A stretch of DNA of 64,000 nucleotides. Source: UBA7446 sp965656545 (GTDB taxonomy: Bacteria > Bacteroidota > Bacteroidia > Flavobacteriales > Flavobacteriaceae). The DNA lies in the NCBI GenBank assembly GCA_965656545.1, contig CBFHKZ010000003.1:62001-126000 (forward strand), in the 5' to 3' direction. The translations under genes were made by a program, and so were the position numbers. This document shows, piece after piece, positions 1-9,023 of the stretch. The first letter of the stretch is position 1. The number at the start of each line of letters is the position of its first letter. A model generated the notes under the pieces. That model made no database searches and had not been told where the DNA came from. It saw nothing but the letters and a program-made list of their open reading frames with translations.

Positions 1-603
1 AACAATAAAGAACATATCGTGCTTTATGGCCAGTTGACCCAAACACTCAAGCTCCTCTTTGCTGTAAACATAACCAGACGGATTGTTTGGATTACAGATA
101 AAAAGTGCTCTTGTCTTAGAAGTTATTGCCGCTTCTATGGTTTCAATATCGGGGAGTGAAAACTGACTTTCAAACGATGATGGAATGCCTACAACCTTAA
201 CACCACAGGCCGCTGCAAATGTTTCATAGTTGGCGTAAAATGGTTCTGGGATGATAAGCTCGTCGCCTTCGTTGGTGATGCAGTCTAATGCCATAATAAT
301 GGCTTCACTAGCTCCTGTGGTTACCAGAATGTCTTCTGCATCAATTTCAATATCGTGCTCTTGGTAATAAGAAACCAGCTTATTGCGGAACGAAACAGTT
401 CCCTCAGAAGGTCCGTATGCAACAATGTCATCTGAAAAGTTTCGAATGGCTTCTAATGCGGTTTTGGGACTGGCCAAATCAGGTTGCCCAATGTTTAGAT
501 GAAATACTTCAATACCACGTGCCTTGGCCATATTGGCTTGCTTGGCTAGCTTTCGAATGGGTGAGGTGGGTAAGTTTGCACCTTTCTTTGAAATAATCGG
601 CAT
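1..603 (-). CDS. PLP-dependent aminotransferase, class I/II (partial, 5' part)
   Basis: Pyridoxal-phosphate aminotransferase of the aspartate/aromatic type, which moves an amino group between an amino acid and a 2-oxo acid in the cytoplasm. Only the first 201 residues are here; the gene leaves the window on the left, so the catalytic lysine is not visible. It starts at the ATG at 603 (MPIISKKGANLPTSP). Family marks seen are HLNIGQPDL near the start, YGPSEGTVSFR, VTTGASEAI and CNPNNPSGY. The substrate cannot be fixed from this half; Bacteroidota genomes usually label such genes aspartate aminotransferase, and that is a family-level guess here. Confidence 0.9.
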   Translation of the reverse strand, partial: MPIISKKGANLPTSPIRKLAKQANMAKARGIEVFHLNIGQPDLASPKTALEAIRNFSDDIVAYGPSEGTVSFRNKLVSYYQEHDIEIDAEDILVTTGASEAIIMALDCITNEGDELIIPEPFYANYETFAAACGVKVVGIPSSFESQFSLPDIETIEAAITSKTRALFICNPNNPSGYVYSKEELECLGQLAIKHDMFFIV

Positions 604-659
604 TGAAATCGTTTGCCCGCAAAGATGCGAAAAATCAATGTTTTTTGCGAGGATTATTC

Positions 660-1040
660 TTAGGGTGCTTGCTCTACAACTTCCCCTTTAATCTTAAGGG
701 CCACCATAGGGACAGAAGCATTGGAAGCAACCGTGATGGTTTTTCGAATGGGTCCAACACGCTCCGTATCATATTTTACTTCTATGATGTCGGATGCGCC
801 AGGTGCAATGGGAGCATCTGGTTTTTTGGGAATGGTACAGCCACAAGAAGAACGTACTTGCGTAATCTTTAGTTCTGACGTTCCCGTATTGGTAAACCTA
901 AACTGACGGATGCCATCTTCTCCTTTGAGAACGGTACCGTAGTCAATGGTAAGAGAGTCAAATGTAATGACAGCAGCGTCTTGAGCAGTAGCTGTTAAAC
1001 CTAATGCAACAGTGTAAAAACATATAAATATTCGTTTCAT
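660..1040 (-). CDS. DUF1573 domain secreted protein
   Basis: Small exported protein of 126 residues with a signal peptide (MKRIFICFYTVALGLTATAQ) followed by one DUF1573 domain, an immunoglobulin-like beta-sandwich fold common in Bacteroidota. The domain shows the usual pattern: FDSLTIDYGTVLKGEDG, FRFTNTGTSELKI, SSCGCTIP, then GASDIIEVKYDT. The SCGC motif is typical of the family. Its biochemical role is unknown; location in the periplasm or on the outer membrane is inferred from the signal peptide. It lies downstream of valS on the opposite strand, sharing the 1041-1149 gap with the valS promoter. Confidence 0.85.
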   Translation of the reverse strand: MKRIFICFYTVALGLTATAQDAAVITFDSLTIDYGTVLKGEDGIRQFRFTNTGTSELKITQVRSSCGCTIPKKPDAPIAPGASDIIEVKYDTERVGPIRKTITVASNASVPMVALKIKGEVVEQAP

Positions 1041-1121
1041 GACGATAAATTTGGTTTTACTAAAGTAAGCATTAGTACCAATTGTGCAAAATTAGGGCTT
1101 TCAATTTCACTACTCGATGCC

Positions 1122-1129
1122 TACATTTG
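1122..1129 (+). promoter_or_regulatory. Probable -7 promoter box of valS
   Basis: TACATTTG matches the Bacteroidota -7 consensus TAnnTTTG. It lies 20 bases before the valS ATG. No well-spaced TTG (-33) was found, so this is a partial match. Confidence 0.45.
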
Positions 1130-1149
1130 CGCATTATAAGCACTAACGC

Positions 1150-3768
1150 ATGTCCATACCATCAAAATTCACACCAAAAGACGTAGAGCAAAAGTGGTAT
1201 GACTACTGGACAGCGAATAATTATTTTCATTCTACGCCAGACTCCCGCGAACCCTACACCATAGTGATTCCTCCACCAAATGTGACAGGTGTATTGCATA
1301 TGGGGCATTTGATGAACAATACACTTCAAGATGTATTGATTCGGCGCGCACGCATGCGCGGATACAATGCTTGCTGGGTACCAGGTACCGATCACGCCTC
1401 TATTGCGACAGAAGCAAAAGTGGTAAACAAGCTCAAAAACCAAGGTATAGACAAGAATGAAATTGGACGAGAAGCTTTTTTAGAACACGCTTGGGAATGG
1501 ACACATGAACACGGTGGTATTATTCTCGATCAATTAAAAAAATTAGGTTGCACTTGTGATTGGGATCGCACCAAATTTACCCTTGATCCTGAAATGTCTG
1601 CATCTGTTATTAAGGTCTTTGTTGACTTGTATAACAAAGGCATGATTTACCGTGGTTTTCGCATGGTGCATTGGGATCCCGAAGCACAAACTACACTTTC
1701 AGACGAGGAGGTCATTTACGAGGAGCGACAAGGAAATCTATACCACATTGCGTATGCCATTAAAGGCAGCGACGAAAAAGTAGTTGTAGCCACAACAAGA
1801 CCTGAAACACTTTTTGGTGACACGGCTGTTGCCATTCATCCAGAAGATGAACGTTATCTAGCACTGCATGGTAAAAAAGCCATAGTCCCTATTGTCAATA
1901 GAGTTGTGCCCATCATCAAAGATGCGTATGTCAGTTTGGAGTTAGGAACAGGCTGTTTGAAAGTGACCCCAGCGCATGACGAAAATGACAAGGCCTTAGG
2001 CGAAAAGCACAAATTGGATATTGTTGATATTTTCAACCCCGATGCCACGCTCAACCATCAGGGCTTGCATTACCAAGGTAAAGACAGGTTTGAGGTACGC
2101 AAAGCCGTGGTAAAAGAACTAGAGGCAGCAGGTGCACTCGTAAAAGTAACCCCTCATATGCACAAGGTTGGTACTTCGGAAAGAACAAAGGCCGTTATTG
2201 AGCCTCGTTTGTCTGATCAATGGTTCTTGAAAATGGCAGAATTGGCCAAACCAGCCATTGACGCAGTTGAAGATGGCGATGTACAATTGGTGCCAAAAAA
2301 GTTTATCAATACCTACCGAAACTGGATGAATAATATCCGTGACTGGAATATCTCAAGACAGCTTTGGTGGGGACACCAAATCCCGGCTTATTACTATGGT
2401 TCCAACAGAGAACATGTGGTGGTAGCTGACACCAAATCGGCAGCCCTTGAAAAAGCAAAGGCCGAAAGCGGTAATGCAGCACTAACACTTGATGACCTCC
2501 ATCAAGACCCAGATGTGCTTGATACGTGGTTTTCTTCGTGGCTATGGCCCATATCGGTTTTTAATGGTGTGTTGGAACCTGACAATAAAGAAATCTCCTA
2601 TTACTATCCCACACAGGAATTGGTTACAGGTCCTGATATTCTTTTCTTTTGGGTAGCAAGAATGATCATGTCTGGCTATGCCTTACGCGACGAAAAACCA
2701 TTTTCCCATGTTTACCTCACAGGACTTGTTCGAGATGGGCAAGGAAGAAAAATGTCCAAGCAACTCGGTAATTCTCCCGATGCGATTAAACTTATGGAAA
2801 CCTACGGCGCCGACGGCGTACGCGTGGGGCTGCTTTTGAGTGCGGCAGCAGGGAATGACCTGTTGTTTGACGAAAATTTATGTCAACAAGGAAAAAACTT
2901 TGCCAATAAAATTTGGAACGCTTTCCGATTGATACAGAGCTGGGAGGTGGACGAAACCTTAGAAACATGTGCTACTGCAACTGCAGGTATTGACTGGTAT
3001 TCAGCCAAGTTTCAACAAACATTGGCTGCCATTGATGACCACTTTAGCAAATACCGCATCTCTGATGCCTTAATGTCGACGTACAAGCTTATTTGGGACG
3101 ACTTCTGTTCTTGGCTTTTGGAAATCGTTAAGCCGGCTTACAATACGGGAATAGATCGTGAGACCTATGCAAAAGTATGTGTGCTTTTCGAAGACAACTT
3201 ACGCCTTTTGCATCCCTTTATGCCCTTTCTGTCAGAAGAACTTTGGCATGCGCTTAAAGCCCGCGCCAAGGACGAAGCCTTGATTGTTTCGGATTGGCCA
3301 ACCCAAAAAACGGTTGATACGGCTATTTTAGACCAATTCGATCACACAGCGGCCTTAGTCGCACAATTGCGAACGGTTCGCAAAGAGCAAAACATTTCTT
3401 TTAAAGAGCCGTTGGACTTGGTGGAAACTACCCAAGACAATATTTCACTAAGACCTATTGTTGAGAAGTTGGTAAATATCAAAACTTGGGATAAAGCGGC
3501 AAAAGCACCTGAGCAGGCGATTTCATTTAGGGTAAACGCACTTGAGTATTTTGTTCCTGTAGCTGCTTCTAATATTGAGGAGGAACGCAATAAGATGGAA
3601 GAAGAACTGGCTTATCAAGAAGGGTTCTTGCGTTCAGTAGAAAAAAAGCTAACAAACGAGCGTTTTGTTTCAAATGCACCTGAACAAGTTGTGGCAATCG
3701 AACGAAAGAAAGCGGAGGATGCGCAAACCAAAATAGCGGCACTTAAAGCGCGCCTTTCAGCTCTTTAA
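1150..3768 (+). CDS. valS: Valine--tRNA ligase
   Basis: Class Ia aminoacyl-tRNA synthetase that charges tRNA-Val with valine in the cytoplasm and edits misactivated threonine. Length (872 residues) is normal. The HIGH-type signature is PNVTGVLHMGH (about residues 43-53) and the KMSKS-type loop is GRKMSKQLGNSPD (near residue 534). Between them is the CP1 editing domain, including VVATTRPETLFGDTAVAIHP. WFSSWLWP and the C-terminal coiled coil (from about residue 800, rich in Glu and Lys) are typical of ValRS and separate it from IleRS and LeuRS. The stop overlaps the convergent psd gene by four bases. Confidence 0.98.
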   Translation: MSIPSKFTPKDVEQKWYDYWTANNYFHSTPDSREPYTIVIPPPNVTGVLHMGHLMNNTLQDVLIRRARMRGYNACWVPGTDHASIATEAKVVNKLKNQGIDKNEIGREAFLEHAWEWTHEHGGIILDQLKKLGCTCDWDRTKFTLDPEMSASVIKVFVDLYNKGMIYRGFRMVHWDPEAQTTLSDEEVIYEERQGNLYHIAYAIKGSDEKVVVATTRPETLFGDTAVAIHPEDERYLALHGKKAIVPIVNRVVPIIKDAYVSLELGTGCLKVTPAHDENDKALGEKHKLDIVDIFNPDATLNHQGLHYQGKDRFEVRKAVVKELEAAGALVKVTPHMHKVGTSERTKAVIEPRLSDQWFLKMAELAKPAIDAVEDGDVQLVPKKFINTYRNWMNNIRDWNISRQLWWGHQIPAYYYGSNREHVVVADTKSAALEKAKAESGNAALTLDDLHQDPDVLDTWFSSWLWPISVFNGVLEPDNKEISYYYPTQELVTGPDILFFWVARMIMSGYALRDEKPFSHVYLTGLVRDGQGRKMSKQLGNSPDAIKLMETYGADGVRVGLLLSAAAGNDLLFDENLCQQGKNFANKIWNAFRLIQSWEVDETLETCATATAGIDWYSAKFQQTLAAIDDHFSKYRISDALMSTYKLIWDDFCSWLLEIVKPAYNTGIDRETYAKVCVLFEDNLRLLHPFMPFLSEELWHALKARAKDEALIVSDWPTQKTVDTAILDQFDHTAALVAQLRTVRKEQNISFKEPLDLVETTQDNISLRPIVEKLVNIKTWDKAAKAPEQAISFRVNALEYFVPVAASNIEEERNKMEEELAYQEGFLRSVEKKLTNERFVSNAPEQVVAIERKKAEDAQTKIAALKARLSAL

Positions 3769-4418
3769 TTTTTTGACGTAATTAGCGTTACACCCCCTTT
3801 TACGACTTGCCCTTCTTTAACAAGCACGGGCGTTTCGATGGGTAGGAATACGTCAACTCTAGATCCAAATTTGATAAAACCAGCATCTGTTCCTTGCGTA
3901 ACCGCTTGTCCCTCTTTGGCATAGTTCACAATACGTCTGGCTACTGCTCCTGCAATTTGACGGTAAAGCACTTCGCCATAAGTTGGATTATCAACCACAA
4001 TGGTGGTTCTTTCATTTAAGGTTGATGATTTTGGATGCCAGGCAACGAGGTATTTGCCGGGGTGGTATTTGCTAAACACAACCTTGCCAGAAACAGGATA
4101 TCGGGTTACGTGCACATTTAAGGGAGACATAAAAATAGACACCTGTAGTCTTTTGCCCTTAAAATATTCGGGTTCCTCTACTTCTTTTACAATAACCACT
4201 TTTCCATCTACAGGCGATACAACGGCGTCTTCAAGTGCAAGAGGCGGTCGGTCGGGATTTCTGAAAAACTGCAGTATCAACACTAAAAAAACAAACAGCG
4301 CAAGTTGGAGCGTGATACGCAACCACTTAACACCTATAAACTGCTCTGCCAACATTGCAGCCACAGCTATGAGTACAAAACTTACGATGATGATGGTAAA
4401 GCCTTCTTTATGAAACAT
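3765..4418 (-). CDS. psd: Phosphatidylserine decarboxylase family proenzyme
   Basis: Membrane enzyme that decarboxylates phosphatidylserine to phosphatidylethanolamine, the main lipid of these bacteria. The short form (217 residues) has two N-terminal membrane segments (about residues 8-26 and 33-51). The self-cleavage site that makes the pyruvoyl cofactor is Gly185-Ser186 in FIKFGSRVDVF. SPVDGKVV and FMSPLNVHVTRYPVSG are further family motifs. It overlaps the upstream cdsA by 11 bases, so the two are probably translationally coupled; together they cover the CDP-diacylglycerol to PE branch, with phosphatidylserine synthase located elsewhere. Confidence 0.95.
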   Translation of the reverse strand: MFHKEGFTIIIVSFVLIAVAAMLAEQFIGVKWLRITLQLALFVFLVLILQFFRNPDRPPLALEDAVVSPVDGKVVIVKEVEEPEYFKGKRLQVSIFMSPLNVHVTRYPVSGKVVFSKYHPGKYLVAWHPKSSTLNERTTIVVDNPTYGEVLYRQIAGAVARRIVNYAKEGQAVTQGTDAGFIKFGSRVDVFLPIETPVLVKEGQVVKGGVTLITSKN

Positions 4419-5181
4419 AAGCGAATAAATTCAATAATAATATATATATAGGTGCAGCCAATATGGAACTGTCGATGCGGTCGTAAATTCCGCCATGTCC
4501 TGGCAAAATATTCCCGCTGTCCTTGACGCCGCAAACCCGTTTTATTTTGGATTGCACCAGATCTCCTAATGCGCCTAATATGGCAGTCACCACAAGAATT
4601 AGGATCCAACTGTATTGGAAGTTTTCTATGTCAGCGGCATACAATAGAGCTGCCGTGGCAACAAGTATTCCGCCTAGGCTTCCTTCAATTGTCTTATTGG
4701 GCGAAATGGTAGGTGCTAGTTTTCGTTTTCCAAACAATGAGCCAATTACATATGCGCCAGTATCGCTTAGCCATATAATGCCAAAAAAATACAATGCATA
4801 GATGGGATTGGATTTTCCTAATTGAGCGAGTAATAGCAATGGTATGCAGATTTGAAACAAGCTCAAAAAATATACAGCCGCTTTGCTGTAGCTCAACTGA
4901 TTTGAATTGCTAAAAAAGCCCAACATTCCCAAACACCCAATAACTGCTGCACCAACTAGATAAGGATAGTATTCGGGGTTCAGTTGAACTGCAACATACA
5001 CAAGGGGAAAGAAAAGGTAGCTTAAAATGATTTTTTTATTGGTAATTTTTTGAAGTTCCCACTGCGCTATAATTGACATGAGAAAAAGCACCACAGTAAA
5101 AAAAGTAGCATCTATGTAAAGGCTGCCTAGGAGCAACCCAACATAAAGAAAAGAAGTTAAGGAACGAATTAAAAAATTCAT
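4408..5181 (-). CDS. cdsA: Phosphatidate cytidylyltransferase
   Basis: Integral membrane enzyme that makes CDP-diacylglycerol from phosphatidic acid and CTP, the precursor of all phospholipids. The 257-residue protein has about seven or eight hydrophobic segments. The CDS signature sits near the C-terminus: WLSDTGAYVIGSLFGKRKL, SPNKTIEGSLGG, then DLVQSKIKRVCGVKDSGN, LPGHGGIYDRIDS. The conserved Asp, Lys and HGG/DRxDS residues are all present. The start overlaps the stop of the upstream LUD gene by four bases and the end overlaps psd, so the three form one leftward operon. Confidence 0.97.
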   Translation of the reverse strand: MNFLIRSLTSFLYVGLLLGSLYIDATFFTVVLFLMSIIAQWELQKITNKKIILSYLFFPLVYVAVQLNPEYYPYLVGAAVIGCLGMLGFFSNSNQLSYSKAAVYFLSLFQICIPLLLLAQLGKSNPIYALYFFGIIWLSDTGAYVIGSLFGKRKLAPTISPNKTIEGSLGGILVATAALLYAADIENFQYSWILILVVTAILGALGDLVQSKIKRVCGVKDSGNILPGHGGIYDRIDSSILAAPIYILLLNLFAYVS

Positions 5182-5792
5182 GAAAAATCTTCAAGTAAAA
5201 GCAAGTACACTTCTTTGACACTACTGCCATAGTTCATGTAGTTTTCGTCGCTCATCACGTCTGTTTTAAATTGCTTTATTGAGGTGATATTTAACGGAAT
5301 ATTATCGGCATAGCGATGTTTGATGCTTTTCAAACCTTCTGAAACAGTTTTCGAAAACTGACGTGTGCCAGCAAGAATCACCAATGTTTCTGGCAGGTCT
5401 GCCAATTTGTTGGAACCCAATTGACGTTCGCAGACCACAATACTTCCATCGTAAGCTACCAAGGCTTCGCAGCTGCATAGCATGACCTTTGCGTTGAGAT
5501 TGGTTTTGGTAAGGGTAATACCAGCATCTATTTTTTTTGCTAGAACGGGCTCTAAACAAAATAACTCTCGTATTTCGGTGGGATATTCATTTACAAAAGA
5601 AAGATAGGCGTCTTTTGCATCTTGTAAGGTTTCACAATAGACAAACTTCCCACCACAAGCCGTGAACTTTTTTGCAAATGTTTGTTCGATTGGAAGTTCT
5701 TTGGGTGGCATGTGTGGGCCGCGCTCTTCCTCAACGATCTCTTCTTTGGGAGTCGTTTTTTTTCCAAAAATATTTGACCAGAACTTACTCAC
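5178..5792 (-). CDS. LUD (LutC-like) domain protein
   Basis: Protein of 204 residues resembling the LUD domain of lactate-utilisation proteins LutB/LutC. After a short charged N-terminus (MSKFWSNIFGKK) come KFTACGGKFVYCE, the strand CSCEALVAYDGSIVV and the C-terminal DENYMNYGSSVKEVYLLLLED. No cysteine pattern for iron-sulphur clusters is seen, and no lutA or lutB gene is nearby. The gene sits in the leftward ftsH-LUD-cdsA-psd series, an order I recognise from other Flavobacteriia, which argues for a housekeeping role and against lactate oxidation. The real function is unknown. Confidence 0.8.
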   Translation of the reverse strand: MSKFWSNIFGKKTTPKEEIVEEERGPHMPPKELPIEQTFAKKFTACGGKFVYCETLQDAKDAYLSFVNEYPTEIRELFCLEPVLAKKIDAGITLTKTNLNAKVMLCSCEALVAYDGSIVVCERQLGSNKLADLPETLVILAGTRQFSKTVSEGLKSIKHRYADNIPLNITSIKQFKTDVMSDENYMNYGSSVKEVYLLLLEDFS

Positions 5793-5809
5793 GCATTAGG
5801 GTTGTTACA

Positions 5810-5817
5810 CAAAGGTA
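5810..5817 (-). promoter_or_regulatory. Probable -7 box for the LUD-cdsA-psd operon
   Basis: On the minus strand the bases read TACCTTTG, fitting TAnnTTTG, 17 bases before the LUD start codon and just after the ftsH stop. A small inverted repeat (TTGTTAC at 5802-5808 with GTAACAA at 5815-5821) overlaps it. It suggests the lipid genes can be transcribed separately from ftsH. Confidence 0.4.
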
Positions 5818-5829
5818 ACAAATCGTGAA

Positions 5830-7854
5830 CTAGTTGGCATCATTTGTTTTTGTAGAATCTTTCGCCTTGGCTGTTTTTACGGTCTTTTTGGCTGCTACTT
5901 TTGGCTTGGCTGCTGCTTTGGGTTTTGGTGCCTCAGCTTCTGACTTTTCAAAAGGTCGCTTGCCAAAAATTCGCTCTAGATCGTCCTTAAAAATAACTTC
6001 TTTCTCAAGCAGGTGCTCTGCAAGTTCTGTTAGCTTGTCTTTGTGTTTTTTGAGTAGTTGTATGGCTCGATTATATTCTTTTTCAACAATTTCAGAAATC
6101 TCTGAATCGATTGTTTTAGCTGTTTCTTCGGAATACGGCTTGGTAAAACCATACTCGCTATCGCTAGTTTGATAATAGGTAATGTTTCCAATCTTATCGT
6201 TTAGACCGTAAATGGTTACCATGGCTCTGGCCTGTTGGGTTACTTTCACCAAGTCGCTTAATGCGCCTGTTGAAATTTTATTGAAGATGATGCTTTCAGC
6301 AGCTCTACCACCAAGCGTTGCACACATTTCGTCTAACATTTGTTCTGTGCGAACAATTTGTCTTTCTTCGGGTAGATACCAAGCCGCTCCTAGCGATTGT
6401 CCTCTGGGCACAATGGTAACCTTAACAAGTGGTGCAGCGTGTTCTAGCATCCAACTGACAGTAGCGTGACCTGCTTCGTGAAAAGCAATGGTCTTCTTTT
6501 CTTCTGCCGTAATGATTTTACTTTTCTTTTCAAGTCCGCCAACAATACGGTCTACAGCATCCAAAAAATCTTGACGCCCTACTTTTTTCTTGTTTTTTCT
6601 GGCCGCAATCAATGCCGACTCATTACATACGTTGGCAATATCGGCTCCAGAAAAGCCCGGTGTTTGTTTGGCCAAAAAATCAACATCTAGTTTGGTGTCT
6701 GATTTCAGTGGCTTGAGGTGTACTTTAAAAATTTCTTTACGTTCATTTAAATCGGGAAGGTCAACATAAATCTGTCGATCAAAACGTCCGGCACGCATCA
6801 ATGCCTTGTCCAGTACGTCGGCGCGGTTGGTGGCGGCAACAACAATCACATTGGTGTTGGTGCCAAAGCCGTCCATTTCGGTAAGTAGCTGGTTGAGGGT
6901 ATTTTCACGTTCATCGTTCGAACCGGTAATATTATTTTTGCCTCTTGCGCGTCCAATGGCATCAATTTCATCAATAAATATGATGGCGGGTGATTTGTCT
7001 TTTGCTTGCTTAAACAAGTCACGCACACGCGACGCACCTACGCCCACAAACATTTCAACAAAATCAGAGCCAGACAACGAAAAGAAAGGCACTTTGGCCT
7101 CGCCTGCAACAGCCTTGGCCAGTAAGGTTTTTCCTGTACCAGGAGGTCCTACCAATAAGGCGCCTTTTGGAATTTTTCCACCCAATATAGTATACTTGTT
7201 TGGGTTTTTTAGAAAGTCTACAATTTCTTGAACTTCTTCTTTGGCGCCCTCTAAACCTGCAACGTCTTTAAATGTTATTTTGACATCGGTTTTTTCATCA
7301 AATAGTTTGGCTTTTGATTTGCCAATATTAAATATTTGTGCGCCACCGCCGCCAGCACCGCCCCCAGACATGCGGCGCATGATAAACAACCACACGGCAA
7401 TGATTAGTATGAGTGGTAAAAAGCCAAGTAATACATCTAGCCAACGGCTTTCAACCGTTTCAAATTCATAGGTAAAGGAAACGCCTTTTTCTTCGGCAGC
7501 TTCTAATTTCTTTTGGAAAAGCTCAAGATTGCCCACTTCAAATTGGTAGTGCGGACCACTGCTGTTTTTACGACCTAGTAAGTCCTTTTTAGTGGCTTTA
7601 CTGTGTTTGGTTTCTGTAAGCGCAGTTTCCGTTAGGGTCACTTGTGCGGTCTTTTTGTTGACAACAACAACCTTACTTACTTCGCCATCGTTGAGGTAGT
7701 TTTCAAAGGTCGAGATATTAATTTTTTGATCGCTAGACATGCTGTCGCTGCCGCCAAAAAATGACATACCAATAAAGAAAAGTATGATACTCGCATATAG
7801 CCAATAGGAATTTATGGCTGGTTTTTTAGGTGGTGTTTTTTCTTTTTTGGCCAT
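5830..7854 (-). CDS. ftsH: ATP-dependent zinc metalloprotease FtsH
   Basis: Membrane-anchored AAA+ protease that extracts and degrades membrane and regulatory proteins. Domain order in 674 residues: transmembrane helix 1 (about 17-34), extracytoplasmic domain, helix 2 (about 141-158), a Gly-rich linker, AAA module with Walker A GPPGTGKT (236-243) and Walker B IIFIDEID (291-298), SRH region TNRADVLDKALMRAGRFDR, and M41 peptidase with zinc motif HEAGH (459-463). The C-terminal tail from about residue 640 is an Ala/Lys-rich, low-complexity stretch. It follows rsfS by three bases on the same strand and is probably co-transcribed with it. Confidence 0.98.
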   Translation of the reverse strand: MAKKEKTPPKKPAINSYWLYASIILFFIGMSFFGGSDSMSSDQKINISTFENYLNDGEVSKVVVVNKKTAQVTLTETALTETKHSKATKKDLLGRKNSSGPHYQFEVGNLELFQKKLEAAEEKGVSFTYEFETVESRWLDVLLGFLPLILIIAVWLFIMRRMSGGGAGGGGAQIFNIGKSKAKLFDEKTDVKITFKDVAGLEGAKEEVQEIVDFLKNPNKYTILGGKIPKGALLVGPPGTGKTLLAKAVAGEAKVPFFSLSGSDFVEMFVGVGASRVRDLFKQAKDKSPAIIFIDEIDAIGRARGKNNITGSNDERENTLNQLLTEMDGFGTNTNVIVVAATNRADVLDKALMRAGRFDRQIYVDLPDLNERKEIFKVHLKPLKSDTKLDVDFLAKQTPGFSGADIANVCNESALIAARKNKKKVGRQDFLDAVDRIVGGLEKKSKIITAEEKKTIAFHEAGHATVSWMLEHAAPLVKVTIVPRGQSLGAAWYLPEERQIVRTEQMLDEMCATLGGRAAESIIFNKISTGALSDLVKVTQQARAMVTIYGLNDKIGNITYYQTSDSEYGFTKPYSEETAKTIDSEISEIVEKEYNRAIQLLKKHKDKLTELAEHLLEKEVIFKDDLERIFGKRPFEKSEAEAPKPKAAAKPKVAAKKTVKTAKAKDSTKTNDAN

Positions 7855-7857
7855 GTT

Positions 7858-8226
7858 TTAATATTTAGACTCTATTAGCGTTTGCTTGGCATCGCCCCAA
7901 AGCGATTCAATGTCGTAGTGAGAACGTGTTTGTTTTTGAAAAATGTGCACGACAATATCCACAAAGTCCATCAATATCCATTCGCTTGTCTCAAGCCCCT
8001 CAACATGCCAAGGCTTTTCTTGAATGGCTTTGCTTACCAGTTTTTGAACGGCGCCAGAAATGGCACGAACTTGTGTGTTGGAACTACCTGAACATACAAC
8101 AAAGTACTTGCATACGTTGTTTTCTATTTCACGTAAATCTAGAACGTTGATGTCTTCTCCTTTTACCTCTTCAATACCTTCAATTATGTGAGCTAGAAGC
8201 GTATCCGTATTTTTTTTCTTTGTCAT
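7858..8226 (-). CDS. rsfS: Ribosome silencing factor RsfS
   Basis: Iojap/RsfS-family protein (122 residues) that binds ribosomal protein uL14 on the large subunit and blocks joining with the small subunit when nutrients are scarce. Seen motifs are DINVLDLREIENNVCKYFVV, CSGSSNTQVRAIS, GLETSEWILMDFVDIVVHIF and RSHYDIESLWGDA, all typical. The gene stands first in the leftward rsfS-ftsH pair and is divergent from birA. Confidence 0.96.
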   Translation of the reverse strand: MTKKKNTDTLLAHIIEGIEEVKGEDINVLDLREIENNVCKYFVVCSGSSNTQVRAISGAVQKLVSKAIQEKPWHVEGLETSEWILMDFVDIVVHIFQKQTRSHYDIESLWGDAKQTLIESKY

Positions 8227-8261
8227 GCAATACTTGTCTGTGTAAATGTAATTGTTATTTG

Positions 8262-8269
8262 CAAAATTA
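8262..8269 (-). promoter_or_regulatory. Probable -7 box of rsfS-ftsH
   Basis: The minus strand reads TAATTTTG, fitting TAnnTTTG, 35 bases before the rsfS start. It lies back to back with the birA promoter in the short divergent gap. No -33 TTG at the right spacing was seen. Confidence 0.35.
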
Positions 8270-8283
8270 CTTCACAAAACGCA

Positions 8284-8291
8284 TACTTTTG
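8284..8291 (+). promoter_or_regulatory. Promoter of birA (-7 box TACTTTTG)
   Basis: TACTTTTG fits TAnnTTTG, and a TTG stands at 8259-8261, 22 bases upstream. Only three bases separate the box from the birA ATG at 8295, so the transcript is expected to begin at or next to the start codon. Confidence 0.5.
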
Positions 8292-8294
8292 TAT

Positions 8295-9023
8295 ATGCTA
8301 ATAATCAAACTTAGTGCCACCCCCTCCACCAACAGCTTTTTAAAGCAGTGGGTGCAGCAAAGCAAAGCACATGAAAGCATAGCAGTTTGGACGGAACACC
8401 AAACCGAAGGTCGAGGCAGGATGGGAACAAAATGGCTTTCAGAAACCGATTTGAACCTGACGGGCTCAGTTTATGTAGGTAATACAGCCCATCATCAAAA
8501 CAACATTTTTAACCTAAACAAGCAAGTGTGCCTGGCCATTGTGGATACCCTTGCACCCCTAAAAATTCCTGAATTGCGCATCAAATGGCCAAACGACATT
8601 TTGTCAGCCAATAAAAAAATAGGCGGTGTTTTGATTGAACCCATCATGCGTGGAAAGCAAATGACAGGCGTGATTGTCGGCTGTGGTCTCAATGTGAATC
8701 AAGAAAAATTTGACCCTTCATTGCCATTTGCTGCTTCCATTAAATCTGTTACAAAACAAGATCTCGAAATAGGTCCTTTGTTTGAATCGCTAGCAAAAAA
8801 TATCGTAGCCGCTGTTCGTTCTGATCAAGTAGACCACGAGCGTTATCTAAGTGTGTTGTATAAAATAAATGAGATGTGCGCTTTTAAAACCAAAGATGGC
8901 GCTTCCTTTCTAGGGAAAATTACAGGGGTGTCACCAGACGGGAAATTGGTGGTTATTCACGAAAATGGGGATGGCAAATCTTATGAAGAAAAAACGCTGG
9001 TGTTTACAGCTTTCCAGTATTAG
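8295..9023 (+). CDS. birA: Biotin--[acetyl-CoA-carboxylase] ligase
   Basis: Attaches biotin to the biotin carboxyl carrier protein through biotinyl-AMP. The 242-residue protein has only the catalytic domain and the small C-terminal domain; there is no N-terminal helix-turn-helix, so it should not act as a repressor (short, class I form). Motifs: TNSFLKQW, QTEGRGRMGTKWLSE (biotinyl-AMP loop), LRIKWPNDILS and KKIGGVLIEP, VGCGLNVNQ. I chose the ATG at 8295 because MLIIKLSATPSTNS matches the family N-terminus; the 25 codons upstream in frame do not. The 3' end overlaps the convergent SRPBCC gene by 20 bases. Confidence 0.95.
   Translation: MLIIKLSATPSTNSFLKQWVQQSKAHESIAVWTEHQTEGRGRMGTKWLSETDLNLTGSVYVGNTAHHQNNIFNLNKQVCLAIVDTLAPLKIPELRIKWPNDILSANKKIGGVLIEPIMRGKQMTGVIVGCGLNVNQEKFDPSLPFAASIKSVTKQDLEIGPLFESLAKNIVAAVRSDQVDHERYLSVLYKINEMCAFKTKDGASFLGKITGVSPDGKLVVIHENGDGKSYEEKTLVFTAFQY

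Noticed and set aside
5178..5792. lutC of an L-lactate oxidase complex
   Set aside because: lutA and lutB are absent, no iron-sulphur motifs, and the context is lipid synthesis and proteolysis.
6806..7231. 141-residue open frame on the plus strand within ftsH
   Set aside because: It is the antisense shadow of conserved AAA-domain codons; composition is unlike a protein and ftsH is certain. The same holds for 5834-6172 and 6212-6469.
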